From NCBI GenBank assembly GCA_029582265.1, contig CM055837.1, positions 6,123,148-6,187,147 on the forward strand: a DNA stretch of 64,000 nucleotides. Reading direction: 5' to 3'. Positions within the stretch are counted from its first letter, which is position 1. Each line of letters begins with the position of its first letter. The notes below the pieces were generated by a model. That model did no database searches. It was not told where the DNA came from and saw only the letters and a program-made list of their open reading frames with translations. Source of the DNA: Zoroaster sp. YZ-2022. Lineage: Eukaryota > Echinodermata > Asteroidea > Forcipulatida > Zoroasteridae. Shown here piece after piece: positions 20,801 to 28,800 of this stretch. The position numbers and the translations under genes were made by a program.

Positions 20801-21040
20801 TGGGGAAAACATGATCGTGACCAGCCATGACAGCTGTATTCTGACATTCGTACCTAATGCCTGCATGTGCCATTGGATTGACTTTGCATTGAGTTCCAAT
20901 GACAACAAGCATAACAGGGTAGAATGTCAAATAAACACAATTTATCTAAAACTTACCCTTATTTTGCCTAAAACACCACTACTTTCGAGCGTTTGGGCCA
21001 CCAAATCTCTCAGTTCTGTATCTTCGTCGGCCGACATCAT
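2712..21040 (-). CDS. cep43: CEP43 (FGFR1OP/FOP) centrosomal protein, complete 12-exon gene
   Basis: Coding exons in transcript order: 20957-21040, 16594-16702, 15894-15982, 15564-15719, 13900-13917, 12119-12175, 11353-11423, 8317-8511, 4956-5116, 4522-4636, 3961-4114, 2712-2795. Every junction keeps frame and together they give 430 residues plus stop; human CEP43 is 399. The family anchors centriolar/ciliary-base complexes. Matches seen: N-terminal 'DTELRDLVAQTLESSGVL', then 'AELRASVFLALEEQ', a LisH segment, the 'DSFFDEIPSP' block, the 'LAGAPPLPGK' block, and a C-terminus ending 'LTTDRSISQLSGRFDYIED', as in vertebrate FOP. Two ATGs open the frame; the second has the better context (A at -3). 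All introns look GT-AG, but the exon 8 acceptor (ending 'ataag') has a poor pyrimidine tract. Odd: exons 5-7 encode an EF-hand. Confidence 0.93.
2971..3425. repeat. 42-bp tandem satellite in cep43 intron 11
   Basis: About ten head-to-tail units of 'ctctatgatattggccctga' plus 'tatgggggtcgatatcatagtg'. Each unit contains a palindrome (ctatgatat...atatcatag), so a unit can fold on itself. Units with 'atatcagcccctg' are one base longer and shift phase. Because 42 is a multiple of three, both strands stay open over several units; those frames are artefacts. Confidence 0.95.
4191..4380 (-). repeat. Two decayed copies of the exon 11 splice-acceptor region
   Basis: 4191-4255 and 4326-4380 both repeat the 5' part of cep43 exon 11 plus its acceptor (real copy about 4068-4125). 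They share 'gactgtcttgagaactatc' and 'gggtcatgct'. Short 'taatattgccc' repeats lie between copies. The downstream exon body is not repeated. They read as tandem duplications of a splice-acceptor block inside intron 10. Confidence 0.8.
5174..5543. mobile_element. Miniature inverted-repeat element, about 370 bp
   Basis: Ends are complementary: left 'ccccccaaaaaagtctccgg' then 'tttctggtc'; right 'gaccagaaaccggagatttt' then 'ttgggggg'. TTAG flanks both sides and may be the target duplication. The middle is non-coding. A related fragment starts near 30520. It lies just upstream of the cep43 exon 9 acceptor. Confidence 0.7.
5574..5816. repeat. Tandem duplication, about 120 bp x 2
   Basis: The segment beginning 'aaaaatgtaagcattggcaa' and ending 'gacattatttccta' occurs twice in direct succession with very few differences. 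It is non-coding and lies inside cep43 intron 8. Recent slippage or unequal exchange is the likely cause. Confidence 0.9.
6812..7142 (-). mobile_element. tRNA-headed SINE copy 1 (head truncated)
   Basis: Minus-strand SINE read from its tRNA-like head (plus-strand right end) to an (ATT)n tail at 6812-6831. It shares 'atagcgcacgtatccaccaa', 'ggtgctcaaggcgcatta' and the B-box region 'ggttcgaatcacgg' (minus strand) with the other copies. The head stops at 'ggtaagctagac', losing the A-box, and passes straight into minisatellite sequence; the join shares 'acc' with the repeat unit. Confidence 0.9.
7273..8236. mobile_element. piggyBac-like TTAA element (type E) with TTAA target duplication
   Basis: Termini CCCTCCTATGCC... 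and ...ACCTATAGGAGGG, flanked by TTAA on both sides (7269-7272 and 8237-8240). The interrupted minisatellite unit reads 'acaccTTAA|element|TTAAgcgata'; an uninterrupted unit has a single TTAA, so the target duplication is demonstrated. No transposase is present. The element at 18836-19517 is the same family in the opposite orientation. A mariner-like foldback (7503-8099) is nested inside. Confidence 0.88.
7503..8099. mobile_element. mariner-like foldback element nested in TTAA element
   Basis: Long inverted repeats of roughly 200 bp start CAGGGTGTCCCCATAAAAAG and end with the complement. TA flanks both ends (7501-7502, 8100-8101), as for Tc1/mariner insertions. The centre (about 7735-7870) is non-coding. 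The related TTAA element at 18836-19517 lacks this block. Confidence 0.8.
8577..8795. mobile_element. Foldback element, 'aatatcgtca' family, degenerate copy
   Basis: One of at least five copies (others 17089-17274, 24129-24342, 26708-26895, 38139-38362). Shared features are 'gcatggaatcggtgtcctag' near the left, 'agtgactgaaaattactggc' and a complementary right arm ending 'catgacgatattgtcccttt'. It lies just upstream of the cep43 exon 8 acceptor. Superfamily unclear. Confidence 0.75.
8866..8898. repeat. (CTTT)n microsatellite
   Basis: Uninterrupted tetranucleotide run in cep43 intron 7. Confidence 0.95.
9088..9539. mobile_element. Palindromic MITE, about 450 bp, copy 1
   Basis: Inverted repeats of more than 150 bp begin TATGACATAAAACACAATAA and 'gggggccacttt', with centre 'tggacggaaaaagttacctc'. 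No coding capacity. A nearly identical copy lies at 12935-13385 in another intron of the same gene, so the pair is recent or has been homogenised. Confidence 0.88.
9781..10573. mobile_element. Dispersed element carrying a 58-bp minisatellite, copy 1
   Basis: About ten units of a 58-bp repeat (9821-10397; unit begins 'gggtagcaggcctgggtctc') sit inside unique flanks. The left edge reads 'caggagtgtgatttgacag', the right edge '...gagaaatcacaggcctg'. The complemented right end 'caggcctgtgatttctcagg' resembles the left end, suggesting short terminal inverted repeats (hAT-like start CAGG). The same flanks and unit recur at 40527-41804 in an LRRK intron. No clear target duplication found. Confidence 0.8.
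10677..10979. mobile_element. piggyBac-like TTAA miniature element (type A), copy 1
   Basis: CCCTCCTACTATTG... to ...TTGTAGTAGGAGGG flanked by TTAA (10673-10676, 10980-10983). The interior shares 'ggcaagtagct', 'gtcaactgcccgttttgact' and 'ttgactgattttgacccttg' with copies at 14293-14603, 31306-31548 and 27964-28369. Non-coding, in cep43 intron 7. Confidence 0.85.
11353..13917 (-). CDS. cep43: cep43 exons 5-7: microexon plus canonical EF-hand
   Basis: Exon 5 is an 18-nt microexon (EIAIPK). Exon 6 encodes 'DLTAVQIADAKQKFEHYDK' and exon 7 begins 'DKNGSIDKDELRNLFIDMF'. Across the exon 6/7 junction residues 170-181 form a perfect 12-residue EF-hand loop: D170, D172, N174, G175, S176, I177, D178 and E181. 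It is flanked by amphipathic helices. Splice sites are strong (ttcag and gtaagt around exon 6; atccag and gtaaat around exon 7) and all phases join exons 4 and 8. Human CEP43 has an unstructured linker here as far as I recall, so a calcium-binding module would be lineage-specific or lost in vertebrates. The alternative, that these exons belong to another transcript, is unlikely given the phase match. Confidence 0.85.
11521..11854. mobile_element. TTAA element of the CCCTAAC type, copy 1
   Basis: Ends CCCTAACCACCCC and GGCGGTTAGGG with TTAA at 11517-11520 and 11855-11858. The interior has 'atcctccaa'-type motifs and three repeats of 'aggttcctagccagaatacc'. Others of this type are at 23836-23917 and 54727-55501. 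In cep43 intron 6. Confidence 0.75.
12935..13385. mobile_element. Palindromic MITE, about 450 bp, copy 2
   Basis: Same termini and centre as 9088-9539, differing at only a few bases by eye. In cep43 intron 5. Confidence 0.88.
13918..14152. repeat. Tandem duplication abutting the cep43 microexon acceptor
   Basis: Two direct copies of about 115 bp share 'gtcaaaggtgattacat', 'tcaaaaggtcaatgtcaaag' and 'cagagatcaggct'. The first starts exactly at the microexon 5 acceptor, so the acceptor tract (minus strand 'gatattcag') is repeated upstream as 'catattcag'. Confidence 0.85.
14293..14603. mobile_element. piggyBac-like TTAA miniature element (type A), copy 2
   Basis: Flanked by TTAA at 14289-14292 and 14604-14607. 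The left end is CCCTCCTACTACAGC. The right end has one change (ggaggA before TTAA). The interior follows 10677-10979 closely. In cep43 intron 4. Confidence 0.83.
14940..15285 (-). mobile_element. tRNA-headed SINE copy 2
   Basis: Near full length. On the minus strand the head begins 'gtgtcgtggccgagcagtgt' (A-box region) and continues with the B-box 'ggttcgaatcccgg'. The tail at the plus-strand left is a short 'taat'-type repeat. The body matches copies 1 and 3. In cep43 intron 4. Confidence 0.9.
15564..21040 (-). CDS. cep43: cep43 exons 1-4: FOP N-terminal dimerisation/LisH domain
   Basis: Residues 1-146. Exon 1 (28 codons) ends 'GVLGKIR'. Exon 2 carries 'VFLALEEQDAVQNKTPFIN'. Exon 3 carries the LisH core 'FLVASLVQEFLEHFRLDFT' and 'LAVFNPETNF'. 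Exon 4 begins 'GEKYEGRESVSKDLDIV' and ends in a Ser/Arg-rich linker 'SSSPGRPRSNSRTE'. In the family this region forms the FOP dimer and is needed for centrosome targeting. Intron 1 (4.25 kb) holds a THAP-domain frame, a SINE-bearing TTAA element and two short retro-insertions. Junction phases are 0, 1, 0 and 0. Confidence 0.93.
16840..17059. repeat. Dispersed repeat ending in a TTAA-type terminus
   Basis: Ends 'gattgtaggaggg' followed by TTAA (17060-17063), the right terminus of the TTAA elements. The body ('tatggcctgcaatgtatcaa', 'gtgtgacagtgcacagaagg') recurs at 57990-58336. A left terminus was not found, so it is probably a truncated element. Confidence 0.6.
17089..17274. mobile_element. 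Foldback element, 'aatatcgtca' family
   Basis: Left 'aaaggggcagtatcgtcaca', right 'atcatgacgataataccccta', with internal 'gactgcaaattactggcgca'. Same family as 8577-8795. Confidence 0.75.
18006..18284 (-). CDS. THAP zinc-finger domain, short stand-alone frame
   Basis: From an internal ATG at 18257 the frame reads 'MPGRCVSAGCSNTTKDGVSL', followed by 'HLFPSDPKYRRIW' and 'CSDHFEPSFEPNF'. This is the THAP C2CH pattern: C-x4-C, 43 residues, C-x2-H, with the conserved Pro, Trp and Phe. THAP domains bind DNA in chromatin factors and in P-element-type transposases. The frame stops before the usual AVPTL box, after about 84 residues. AATAAA on the same strand follows at 17954-17959. It lies inside cep43 intron 1 on the same strand. 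It could be a tiny nested gene, the first exon of a longer one, or a remnant of a P-like transposon. Confidence 0.55.
   Translation of the reverse strand: MIFVSGTNKMPGRCVSAGCSNTTKDGVSLHLFPSDPKYRRIWTSKVRLTRVKWSGPVAHIVLCSDHFEPSFEPNFSSRHDVTNSSSVQGGNN
18300..18368 (+). mobile_element. Short retro-insertion, copy 1 (69 bp) with 12-bp target duplication
   Basis: Perfect 12-bp duplication 'agaaatgaaatc' flanks it (18288-18299, 18369-18380). The insert starts 'cagttcttttcagaactaat' and ends 'gcaattagtcttactt'. It shares this 3' end with 19908-19996 and 30741-30863 while 5' ends differ, the pattern of 5'-truncated target-primed insertions. Confidence 0.8.
18836..19517. mobile_element. piggyBac-like TTAA element (type E family), opposite orientation
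   Basis: Termini CCCTCCTATAGG and GGGCATAGGAGGG. TTAA follows on the right (19518-19521); the left copy reads ATAA. The sequence is the complement of 7273-8236 without the foldback insert. A SINE is nested at 18932-19284. Confidence 0.82.
18932..19284 (-). mobile_element. tRNA-headed SINE copy 3, nested in a TTAA element
   Basis: Tail of (ATA)n at 18932-18958, body as copies 1 and 2. The head on the minus strand reads 'gtggccgagcggtctagctt', then B-box 'gggttcgaatcacgg'. The empty site is visible in the sister element near 8140 ('ccacatgtccttgc', complement 'gcaaggacatgtgg'). The short duplication is (G)ACAT. Confidence 0.92.
19908..19996 (+). mobile_element. Short retro-insertion, copy 2 (89 bp)
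   Basis: Flanked by 'attaatatc' (19899-19907, 19997-20005). Starts 'gaaacgtcgagttgtacccc' and shares its last 69 bp with copy 1. Confidence 0.78.
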
Positions 21041-21889
21041 TAACGTTTACAGTATAGGTCAAGGGCGCCCTCACAAGCCGGCTGGATTGTATATCAGGTA
21101 ATTTCGCCGCTCAGATCAGAGATGCAGGTACATGTACTCATAAGTCATATGTGACAGAAATTCCTGTAATATGATGCTGGAAGGTTTTGAAATTGTACCA
21201 ACGACTGTTTTATACCAATAATGTGTATGAGGGTATGCATTTGGTTAAATAAACCCTTTGTTGATAATGAATGATGTAATTTGCTTATTATCATATGTTT
21301 CTTGTTAATTTTCACTGTAATCTTTTTAAATTTGTTGTTAATTTAGAAAAGTTAAAACTCCAAAACCATGAACTAAAACCACATTGACAATAGACTTAAC
21401 CAGTCGTCTGTCCAATTAAAAACCTTGTTTACAATGTTCCCGTCATCTCGATCGATCAACAACGATGACATGTTCGTTGCGGCTCGCTTTTTCTAGCTCT
21501 CTGCCTGCTGTTTGTTAGATCAGACAAGCTCTGTACACAACATCAATATGACCATGGAGCCTCCATGATATGACATAGTACATGACGTTACACCAGGGAA
21601 AAAACAACATCGGCACAAATGAATTATTCACATATTTCAGTCATCTGATAAGTGATAGTGATACTGCCACGATAATTTGTAATTGAAGCTGTAACAAGTC
21701 ATCGTTTGTTTTTGTAAGTATACTTAACGGACATAATTTTGCTATTAAAATCGTATTTTTTTTTAATTTATAGCTTTGGCGGTCATAGCCATAGGCCTTT
21801 CCTTCCTCCATGCTAAAACTAAAAAGGCATCAAGGACTGGATTTGGCGTCAAGGCCTACATCTCCAGGCGTCAAGGGTTTTACTACGAC

Positions 21890-22353
21890 CAGGGTTCTAG
21901 CTAGGGCAAAATTAGTGCCACATGCCGGGTGCCAGATGTTTACGAAACGCCGTCCCGGGGGAGGGGTCTAAGGGAAGTACCTTTCCCCCTCCCCTTTGAG
22001 AAATGTTTGTATTTTTAAGGGGGCTTAGATGCAAAATGGTGCTATCTTTTGCAACATTTTGACCTAATTATATGTGTAATTTTATTCATTTTTTTAGTTA
22101 ATGTTTGTTTATTTTTGTGTTTGTTTATTTTTTTATTTTTTTAGTGTACTTTGTGACTTTTTTTGCGAAGAAGCCATGGTTAAATTCTATCACTACAACA
22201 AATTTAAAGTACACAAGAATATTTATAAAAAAAAAAAAAAAAAAAAAAAAAATCTGTGTCGGGCGGGCCAGTGCATTTGACCGTGAGTTCCGGGCGCAAA
22301 TAATGAGTGCTGGGCGGCCCCGCCCGGCGCCGCCCACCGTAGCTAGAACTCTG
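21890..22353. mobile_element. hAT-like non-autonomous element with 8-bp target duplication
   Basis: Ends CAGGGTTCTAGCTAGG and (complemented) CAGAGTTCTAGCTACG. Flanked by an exact 8-bp duplication ACTACGAC (21882-21889, 22354-22361), the hAT hallmark. The opposite palindrome arm preserves the uninterrupted site ('actacgatgacaacgag' on the complement). The interior has a poly(A) run and a GC-rich block but no transposase. Confidence 0.85.
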
Positions 22354-22411
22354 ACTACGACGATAACAAGTAGACAACAACAACATGTGAAATATGGCCA
22401 ATTACCTAGAG

Positions 22412-23540
22412 CAGGCATGAGAATGGGTTGCGTTAGAAAAAACTGGAAAATAGCGATTCACTATTAATGACCCAATCAAGCCGTAGGCTTGGCCCGAGCC
22501 GAAGGCGAGGCATGCCGGGGGTTTCAGGGGGCCGGGGCCCCTGGCTGAAATTGAAGGGTCAGCACCCCTTTAGAAAATTTTGACAATTTAGGTACTGAAA
22601 AGTAGCATTTTCAAGCAATTTTCAATGTAATTTTTAGATCTGAATGTCCATAGGCCCTATTAAACAGCAGAAATAAACACAATTGACACTTGAGAATCTA
22701 AATGTATCACTCTATAATAACAAGTTACCAATTGATACATATTTTAAGTTCTTGGGTTGTTTCTTGAGAAAATTTTGAGAATTTTGCACTTTTCCCGCGA
22801 TTTCCATAGTTGATCAGTTTATTGCAAAGCGTGCACATCGACTTCCCTGGTAGGCCTATATCTACCTTTCTGGCGAACTCGCCGAGATTGCACTTTACTT
22901 TATCGGCAATACCACTTTTACCAGGCAGTTTAATTTCCACATCTTCCTCTAACCAAGACCACTTCCATTTTTCTTTGACACCTTTATCCGACTCCCGTAC
23001 GAATTGTTCTTCATTTCTATCCAAAATTCTCGGCATTTTGAAGTCGGATGCCTCCGATATTTCACGATAATTTTACTATAACTTTTTTCTTTCACGTACA
23101 CAAAGGCCAAAGCGTTAACACGATGGCCGCTCAATCAACAACAGCATTTCCTAACGCTCATTATAGGGGATCGTTGATTGGACAATTTTTATGATGTTAT
23201 GGAATACTTGATACCTAACGCGATCGTTGATTCGTTTAGTAAACTTCATCTCTGTAACAGCACTTCATCGCTCTGCGTACGTCGTGTAAATAGGATCGGA
23301 CAAACGGGTTTATAAAACAGCTGGGAGCGTCTAAAAACAGAGCTACGAAGCCGACTTTAAAAGTGCCGATCTCGGGGCATTTCAGCAATGATATTTCCAC
23401 AATTTCCCTTTTAAAAAAAATCACCCTAGACCACCTCTACCCCCCAAATTTTAAACCGGATTCACATTGAACTCGGAGAGGACATATTTTGGCCTCCAAA
23501 AAGCGGGAAACCGCGGAACGGCGGGAAATTCTCATGCCTG
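22412..23540. mobile_element. DNA transposon remnant with CAGGCATGAGAAT termini
   Basis: Terminal inverted repeat CAGGCATGAGAAT at both ends, flanked by CTAGAG (22406-22411, 23541-23546). It carries a minus-strand zinc-finger-like frame (22725-23036). The CAGG start and the BED-like finger suggest hAT, but the 6-bp duplication does not fit the 8 bp expected for that superfamily. Confidence 0.65.
22725..23036 (-). pseudogene. Transposon-derived BED-like zinc-finger fragment
   Basis: The frame begins 'MPRILDRNEEQFVRESDKGV', continues with 'WKWSWLEEDVEIKLPGKSG' and contains 'GKSMCTLCNKLINYGNRGKS', a C-x2-C half of a BED-type finger. The expected His pair does not follow in this frame, and no catalytic domain is found inside the element. 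I infer the N-terminal relic of a transposase or a domesticated derivative; the family is not recognised with certainty. Confidence 0.45.
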
Positions 23541-23835
23541 CTAGAGGAAGCATTATGTGATATATAAATATTTTTTTGAATTTCTAAGTCTTTTTACCAT
23601 GAAAAAATGTGAATTTAAACATGACAAACATTAACATTTTACGCTGCCATTTTGCCTTTTCCATGTTTGGTCATGCGCATATGACTGTACCATTTCTGTG
23701 CATGACCGAACAGGAAAGAGGCAAAATGACCGCTGTAAAATGTTAATGTTTGTCAAGTTTAAATATACATTTTTTTTCATGGTAAAAAGACTTTTAGAAA
23801 TTCAAAAAAAAAAAAAAATACTGTAGATATCACAA

Positions 23836-23917
23836 CCCTAACTCCCTAGGCATTGTATTAAAACAATAAAAATCCTTCAAAATCCTCCAACTGGCTTTGT
23901 TGTCTAGGGAGTTAGGG
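23836..23917. mobile_element. Very short TTAA element of the CCCTAAC type
   Basis: 82 bp. Starts CCCTAACTCCCTAGGC and ends TCTAGGGAGTTAGGG, followed by TTAA (left flank ACAA). It interrupts the right arm of the palindrome. Confidence 0.65.
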
Positions 23918-24128
23918 TTAATGCTTCCTATATGTATTTAGCCATATTTCACATGTTGTTGTCAGCTATTTCTACTCGTTGTCATCGTAGTAAAGGCCTT
24001 GACGCCTGGAGATGTAAGCCTTGATGCCAAATCCAGTCCTTAATGCCTTTTAGTATGACCCTAATAGATCTAACGTTACACGTTAGTTGTTGGGCTAACG
24101 TTAATGTTATAGCTGGCAGACATTAACG

Positions 24129-24342
24129 TTAAAGGGACAATATCGTCATGATCAGAGCAGGGCATGGAATTGGTGTCCTAGTTTAAGATGAACACAGTGA
24201 CTGAAAATTACTGGCTCATTTATGTAGCAGAAACGGTAATATGACCTTATCGTGTGTGGCATTATTTTCAGTCACTGAGTTAATCTAAAACTAGCACTCC
24301 GATTCCATGCCCTGTTGATTGTGACGATATTGTACCTTTAAA
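24129..24342. mobile_element. Foldback element, 'aatatcgtca' family, best copy
   Basis: Bounded by TTAAAGGGACAATATCGTCA and its near complement ending TTTAA. The internal arms 'tggaattggtgtcctagttt' and 'cactccgattccatgccctg' face each other. A second partial copy follows directly (24341-24500). Confidence 0.8.
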
Positions 24343-24916
24343 GGGACAACAGAGCAGACTTTCAACAGAGCATGGAATCGTCCTAATTTAAGATACGCAG
24401 CAACAACTTTAATATGACCTTACCGTGTGGGGTATTATTTTCATTCACTTAATCTAAAACTAGCACTCATCAGATTCCATGCTCTATTGATCCTCCCAGG
24501 AAGTAGTTCCCTCCAGGAAGTTCTGTTAACAGTCAGATTGACAGATGCTGCTAGTACTTTTGTTTTACACTACCATGGAGTAGGAGGAAGTTCCGTTTCT
24601 CTTTCCCATGGACATGGACTGCATGGAGTAACAGTGACACTGGAATAGTTCCTTGATCTGAGATTACAGAATGTTTGTGCATTTGGCTATATTTTTTACC
24701 ATTGTCCAAAGATCATTTGTTGATCCAATGCCATCCCCTGTGTTTGTGGTGTACTCACCCTATTTTATTTGTAAATAATTTCTCTAAAGTTATGCCTAAA
24801 TGTCTTTGGTCATTTTATTACTTGACATGGTACTAGGGAGAACACTGATTAATATTTTGGATCCCAGGACCCTGCTGGATATGAATAAAATAATTACTGT
24901 GTATTTTGTCTTGCAG

Positions 24917-25006
24917 ATAAGAAGACAACAACAGAGGCAATATTAAGCGTGAATCTGGGAACCGACCGAGACGAGTTCCATCATTGGCTCAACAAAATAG
25001 ATCATC
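24917..25006 (+). other. 5' UTR portion of the first coding exon of the ENPP gene
   Basis: An acceptor 'tattttgtcttgcag' ends at 24916, so the start-codon exon probably begins at 24917 and an upstream non-coding exon exists. I could not place that exon; 21100-24900 is dominated by transposons. The start context 'catcATGG' has G at +4. Confidence 0.6.
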
Positions 25007-25886
25007 ATGGCAAAGTGGTCAGAATATGGCACGGTCATGACAATAAACCGCATTTTGCTTTGCATCTGTTGGTTGATTGTAATTTTTGCCTCATGCTCAT
25101 CCCAGCAGATGCCATCTACAATGTCCAGGGATCCTCAGGCAGGTCCCCTTGTCTTATTGGTTTCATTTGATGGCTTCAGGTGGGACTATCTGGACAGAAC
25201 TGCAACACCCAATTTTGATAGTCTCATTAATGACGGTGTCAAAGCTAAATATCTCTACGACGTTTTTGCATCCAAGACTTTTCCGAATCATTACACCATT
25301 GCGACAGGTCTGTACGAGGAGTCACATGGCCTTGTGGGTAATTTCATGTTTGATCCAGAGTGGAACGAAACATTCAATATGGGGAAGGATAAAAATCCAA
25401 AATGGTGGAACGAGGGTGAACCAATTTGGGTGACAAATCAGCTACAGGGGGGCGAGAGTGGGGTGATAATGTGGCCCGGTATGGACATCAAAATCCACAA
25501 CCATTACCCAACATACAGACTGCCCGAATACAATCAGTCCTTCCCATTTCATGAGCGTGTTGATATTATGACGGAGCTCTTTGCCAATGGTTCCATAAAT
25601 CTCGGGCTGCTGTATTTTCATGAGCCAGATCATTCTGGTCACACCTTCGGGCCCGACTCACCCAAGCTGGATGCGATTATCCAGATGTGCGATGAAACCG
25701 TCGGATACCTGATGGAGACCCTACAAAGAGCGGGTCTGAAAGACAGAGTCAGTGTCATCATAACATCAGATCATGGAATGACTGAAGTCTCGTCATTGAA
25801 TTTCACCCAGTTAGATGATTTTGTGGATCCATCACTCTATCATTATACAAATAATAATCCTGTGATTGGCATTTGGCCATACAAAG
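25007..25886 (+). CDS. enpp4/5-like: ENPP exon with signal peptide and most of the active site
   Basis: Encodes residues 1-293 plus one base. It carries the Zn/nucleophile motifs '[10 protein letters not shown]', '[15 protein letters not shown]', '[16 protein letters not shown]' and '[11 protein letters not shown]'. N-glycosylation sequons include NET, NQS, NGS and NFT. The remaining Zn ligand, H361 in 'RGNHGYNNS', is in the 30137-30330 exon. The donor is 'acaaag|gtaaat'. Confidence 0.92.
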
Positions 25887-28800
25887 GTAAATAGTACTTA
25901 ACAATACCAGATCCAGACTTTTCTATAAAAGATGTTACTATGGTTACTGTGCTGTTCTCTATAAAAGATGCAGCACTGTTACTATGGTTACTGTGCTGAC
26001 TAAAGTTTGTGTCTGTACATCTTAGACCAAATGTTGGACTCATTCTTTGTAAACAAAGGATTACACTTCTAGGAGATAATGACAATTTGCAGAGGAATTT
26101 TTTTCTTTGAACAAAAGTTTGAAAATATTTAGTGTATATTTAATCATGATCCAGTCCAGAACTTCTAGTATGCTCAGTCAAAACTTCAAACAAATTTATT
26201 TTGTTATAAAATTGGAAAACACTGAATAAACATAGAGATTCACAGATATGTCAGTGTAGGGCAAAAATCAAATAAATTTTTTTTTCCCCCATTTTTCCAC
26301 ACAGAAAATGATACTGATGTGATCTATAATAAGCTAAGTGATGCCAGCCCACACATGAAGGCATACTTGAAAGATGAGATTCCAAAACAGTATCACTACA
26401 TGAATCACCGACGTATCTCACCTATCCTACTGGTTGCTGAGGAAGGCTGGTCGATATGTCGTGGTAACTATTCTAACGGTGAGTATTAAATGTACACCCT
26501 CCCCAAGATACCCCCCCAAGATACCCCCCTTCTGTCAACTATAACATAACTAACGCATCCACTACCCAAGAATCTTAAGAAAACAAATATCGCTCACCAA
26601 GCTCCATATTCCAACCAACCGGTCACATCAGTACCTTTGGACAACCAAATCTGCTTCAAACTCGGGTTAAAATAACAATCCGTAGAAATAGTCACTCAGA
26701 CAAACCTTAAAGGGGCAGTATCGTCACGATCCGAGTAAACTTTCGACAGGGCATGGAATCTATGCCCTAGTTTAAGATTAACACAATGACTAAAAATTAA
26801 TAGCTCATTTACGCAGCAGCAATGGTAATATAGCCTTAACTATGTGTGGGATTATGGCAGATTATGTGAGAACTACCATTCCGGTTCCATTTCTGAAAAT
26901 AACCAAGCATGGTTTTACAGTAAATATCTCCCCAAAATTAATTTTTTGTGGGTTCCATCATAAATTATTTGGGGACTACTGTTAAACAAAGCTTTCAACA
27001 ATCATTTTGTAAAATATCTTTCTTCAAAGTATTTGTTTTCTTTTTTAAAAGGATATAGTAAATGTTCCAATGAAAATAAACAATTTAAGATATTGCAGTA
27101 AATGTAGGAAAAAACATAAATAGTACATCTGAATGACTTCTTACCAAATGTAACAGTGTACTAGGGCCAAAATGCAATAAGTCACAAGAATACAATTTAC
27201 ATATATATTTATAAAAAAAACACAATTTGTTGAGTAACAGTTGTTTGTTTCTTGTTACACAACAGAAAACAATTTGTCATTTAATTTTAATTGTGTACAC
27301 AATAAGGAATTTTTGCTATACTTACAGAATAAACATGTTAAATTACACTGCCTTTATTATTGTAGCATTGTAGAAAAATGTCTTGTGTGGATTCTTAATT
27401 GTCCATTACTTATCCAGCTTTTCCCTAATCATTTCTAGCAGTTAGTGACATCGCTATTCATCATCACCATGGCAACCTGCTTATGGTTTCCATAGTAACA
27501 AAGGGATGCAGTCTCGTGTCTTTGTCACTGTGTAGGGAGATGTTGGCTTAATGGGATTCGAGGTCAGCGGTATTAAGGGATCTTAACACAGATTGGTTAG
27601 GCCTTCTTTCACGGTGGCTACATGTATGCTTGTCAGATTAAATGTAAACCTGCCATCCTTTTACATATATATTGCCTGTGTTTTGCCAGCAATTTCCTGC
27701 CATTTTTGTTTTCATTGGAACATTGATAATTTCCTTTTTAGAAAGGAAAACAGGATAATTTGAAATTATATATTTCACAAAATAGTCGTCTGAACCTTTA
27801 GCAGCAAAAAGTGTCAAAATTTATTTATTACGGGACCCACCATAAATTAATTGTGGTACATATTTACTGTAAACCATGTTTCTCATGATTTTGTTTTCAG
27901 AAATGTGTCATTCTACTTCATTTGTATTCACTTCCTCACGATATAAAATAAAATGTCCATTAAAATAGCTATAGAGGTCAAAATCAGTCAACTGCCTGTT
28001 TTGACTGTTGACCCAAATGTGCAAAGAGGGGCATTTTTGACTGGTTTTTACTGTCATTTTGACCACCCTGAACAATATGAGACAATGCTTTTACCAGTCA
28101 AAAACAGTCAACTCTTTTTTTAAGCAGGAGGTTGTGGGTTCGAATCCCGCCCGAGTCGCCTGTGTAGTTTTTTCACAGACACTCGGAAAGCACTGAGTAT
28201 ACAGTGCTATACACACGTCGGTGTAGGGCAAAATTAAGTCAATTCTTTTTGACCTGTAAATGTACTTACTACATGTAAGGTTTGACAGTGTTCAACTTTT
28301 AAGTGCACTAGATACCTTGGCAAGTATCTCACCATTTTGACTGATTTTGACCCTTGCTGTATAGGAAGGTTAAAATATTGAAAAAACACAGGTGTTACAT
28401 CTTTAAAGAAGTACAATAATTATGTATTTTTTAATTTAAAGCCACTATTCACTATTGGTAATCATTAAAAAATATCACATTTTTTTACATGAAGCTTATT
28501 TGTTGTAAAGTTGATGATATTTTCTGTCTCAGGTACTATCATTTGAATAAAATTTGTGAATTAATTTCCAAGATTTCTTTCTGTCTTCTGAAGACAGATC
28601 AATGTTGGAATGAACACAGACAATCTGAATGCACTTTCACTATTTTCTCATTGACAACACAATAAAATACATTGTCCCCAGTTTTAAAATCATGTTAAAA
28701 AGAGATTTTTTTATTAGTTCTTTATTTTCATAAAAATGTTTCAAAACAATTCAAATTTATTTGTCGGTATGCGTTGATTTTAGAACATGTGCAGATCCTG

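Larger units (their letters stand above)
21810..24053. repeat. Large palindromic element with three nested insertions
   Basis: The outer arms are complementary. Left: 'aaaaggcatcaaggactgga', 'tacatctccaggcgtcaag', 'aacaacatgtgaaatatgg'. The right arm, complemented, gives the same strings with a few changes. The centre near 23650-23710 is 'gccattttgcctttt...'. The left arm is interrupted at 21890-22353 and 22412-23540, the right arm at 23836-23917. Removing them leaves a foldback of roughly 570 bp. It lies between the divergent cep43 and ENPP genes. Confidence 0.75.

Noticed and set aside
22105..22467. Open frames across a poly(A)/poly(T) stretch and GC-rich block
   Set aside because: They run through homopolymers inside a hAT-like MITE and show no domain.
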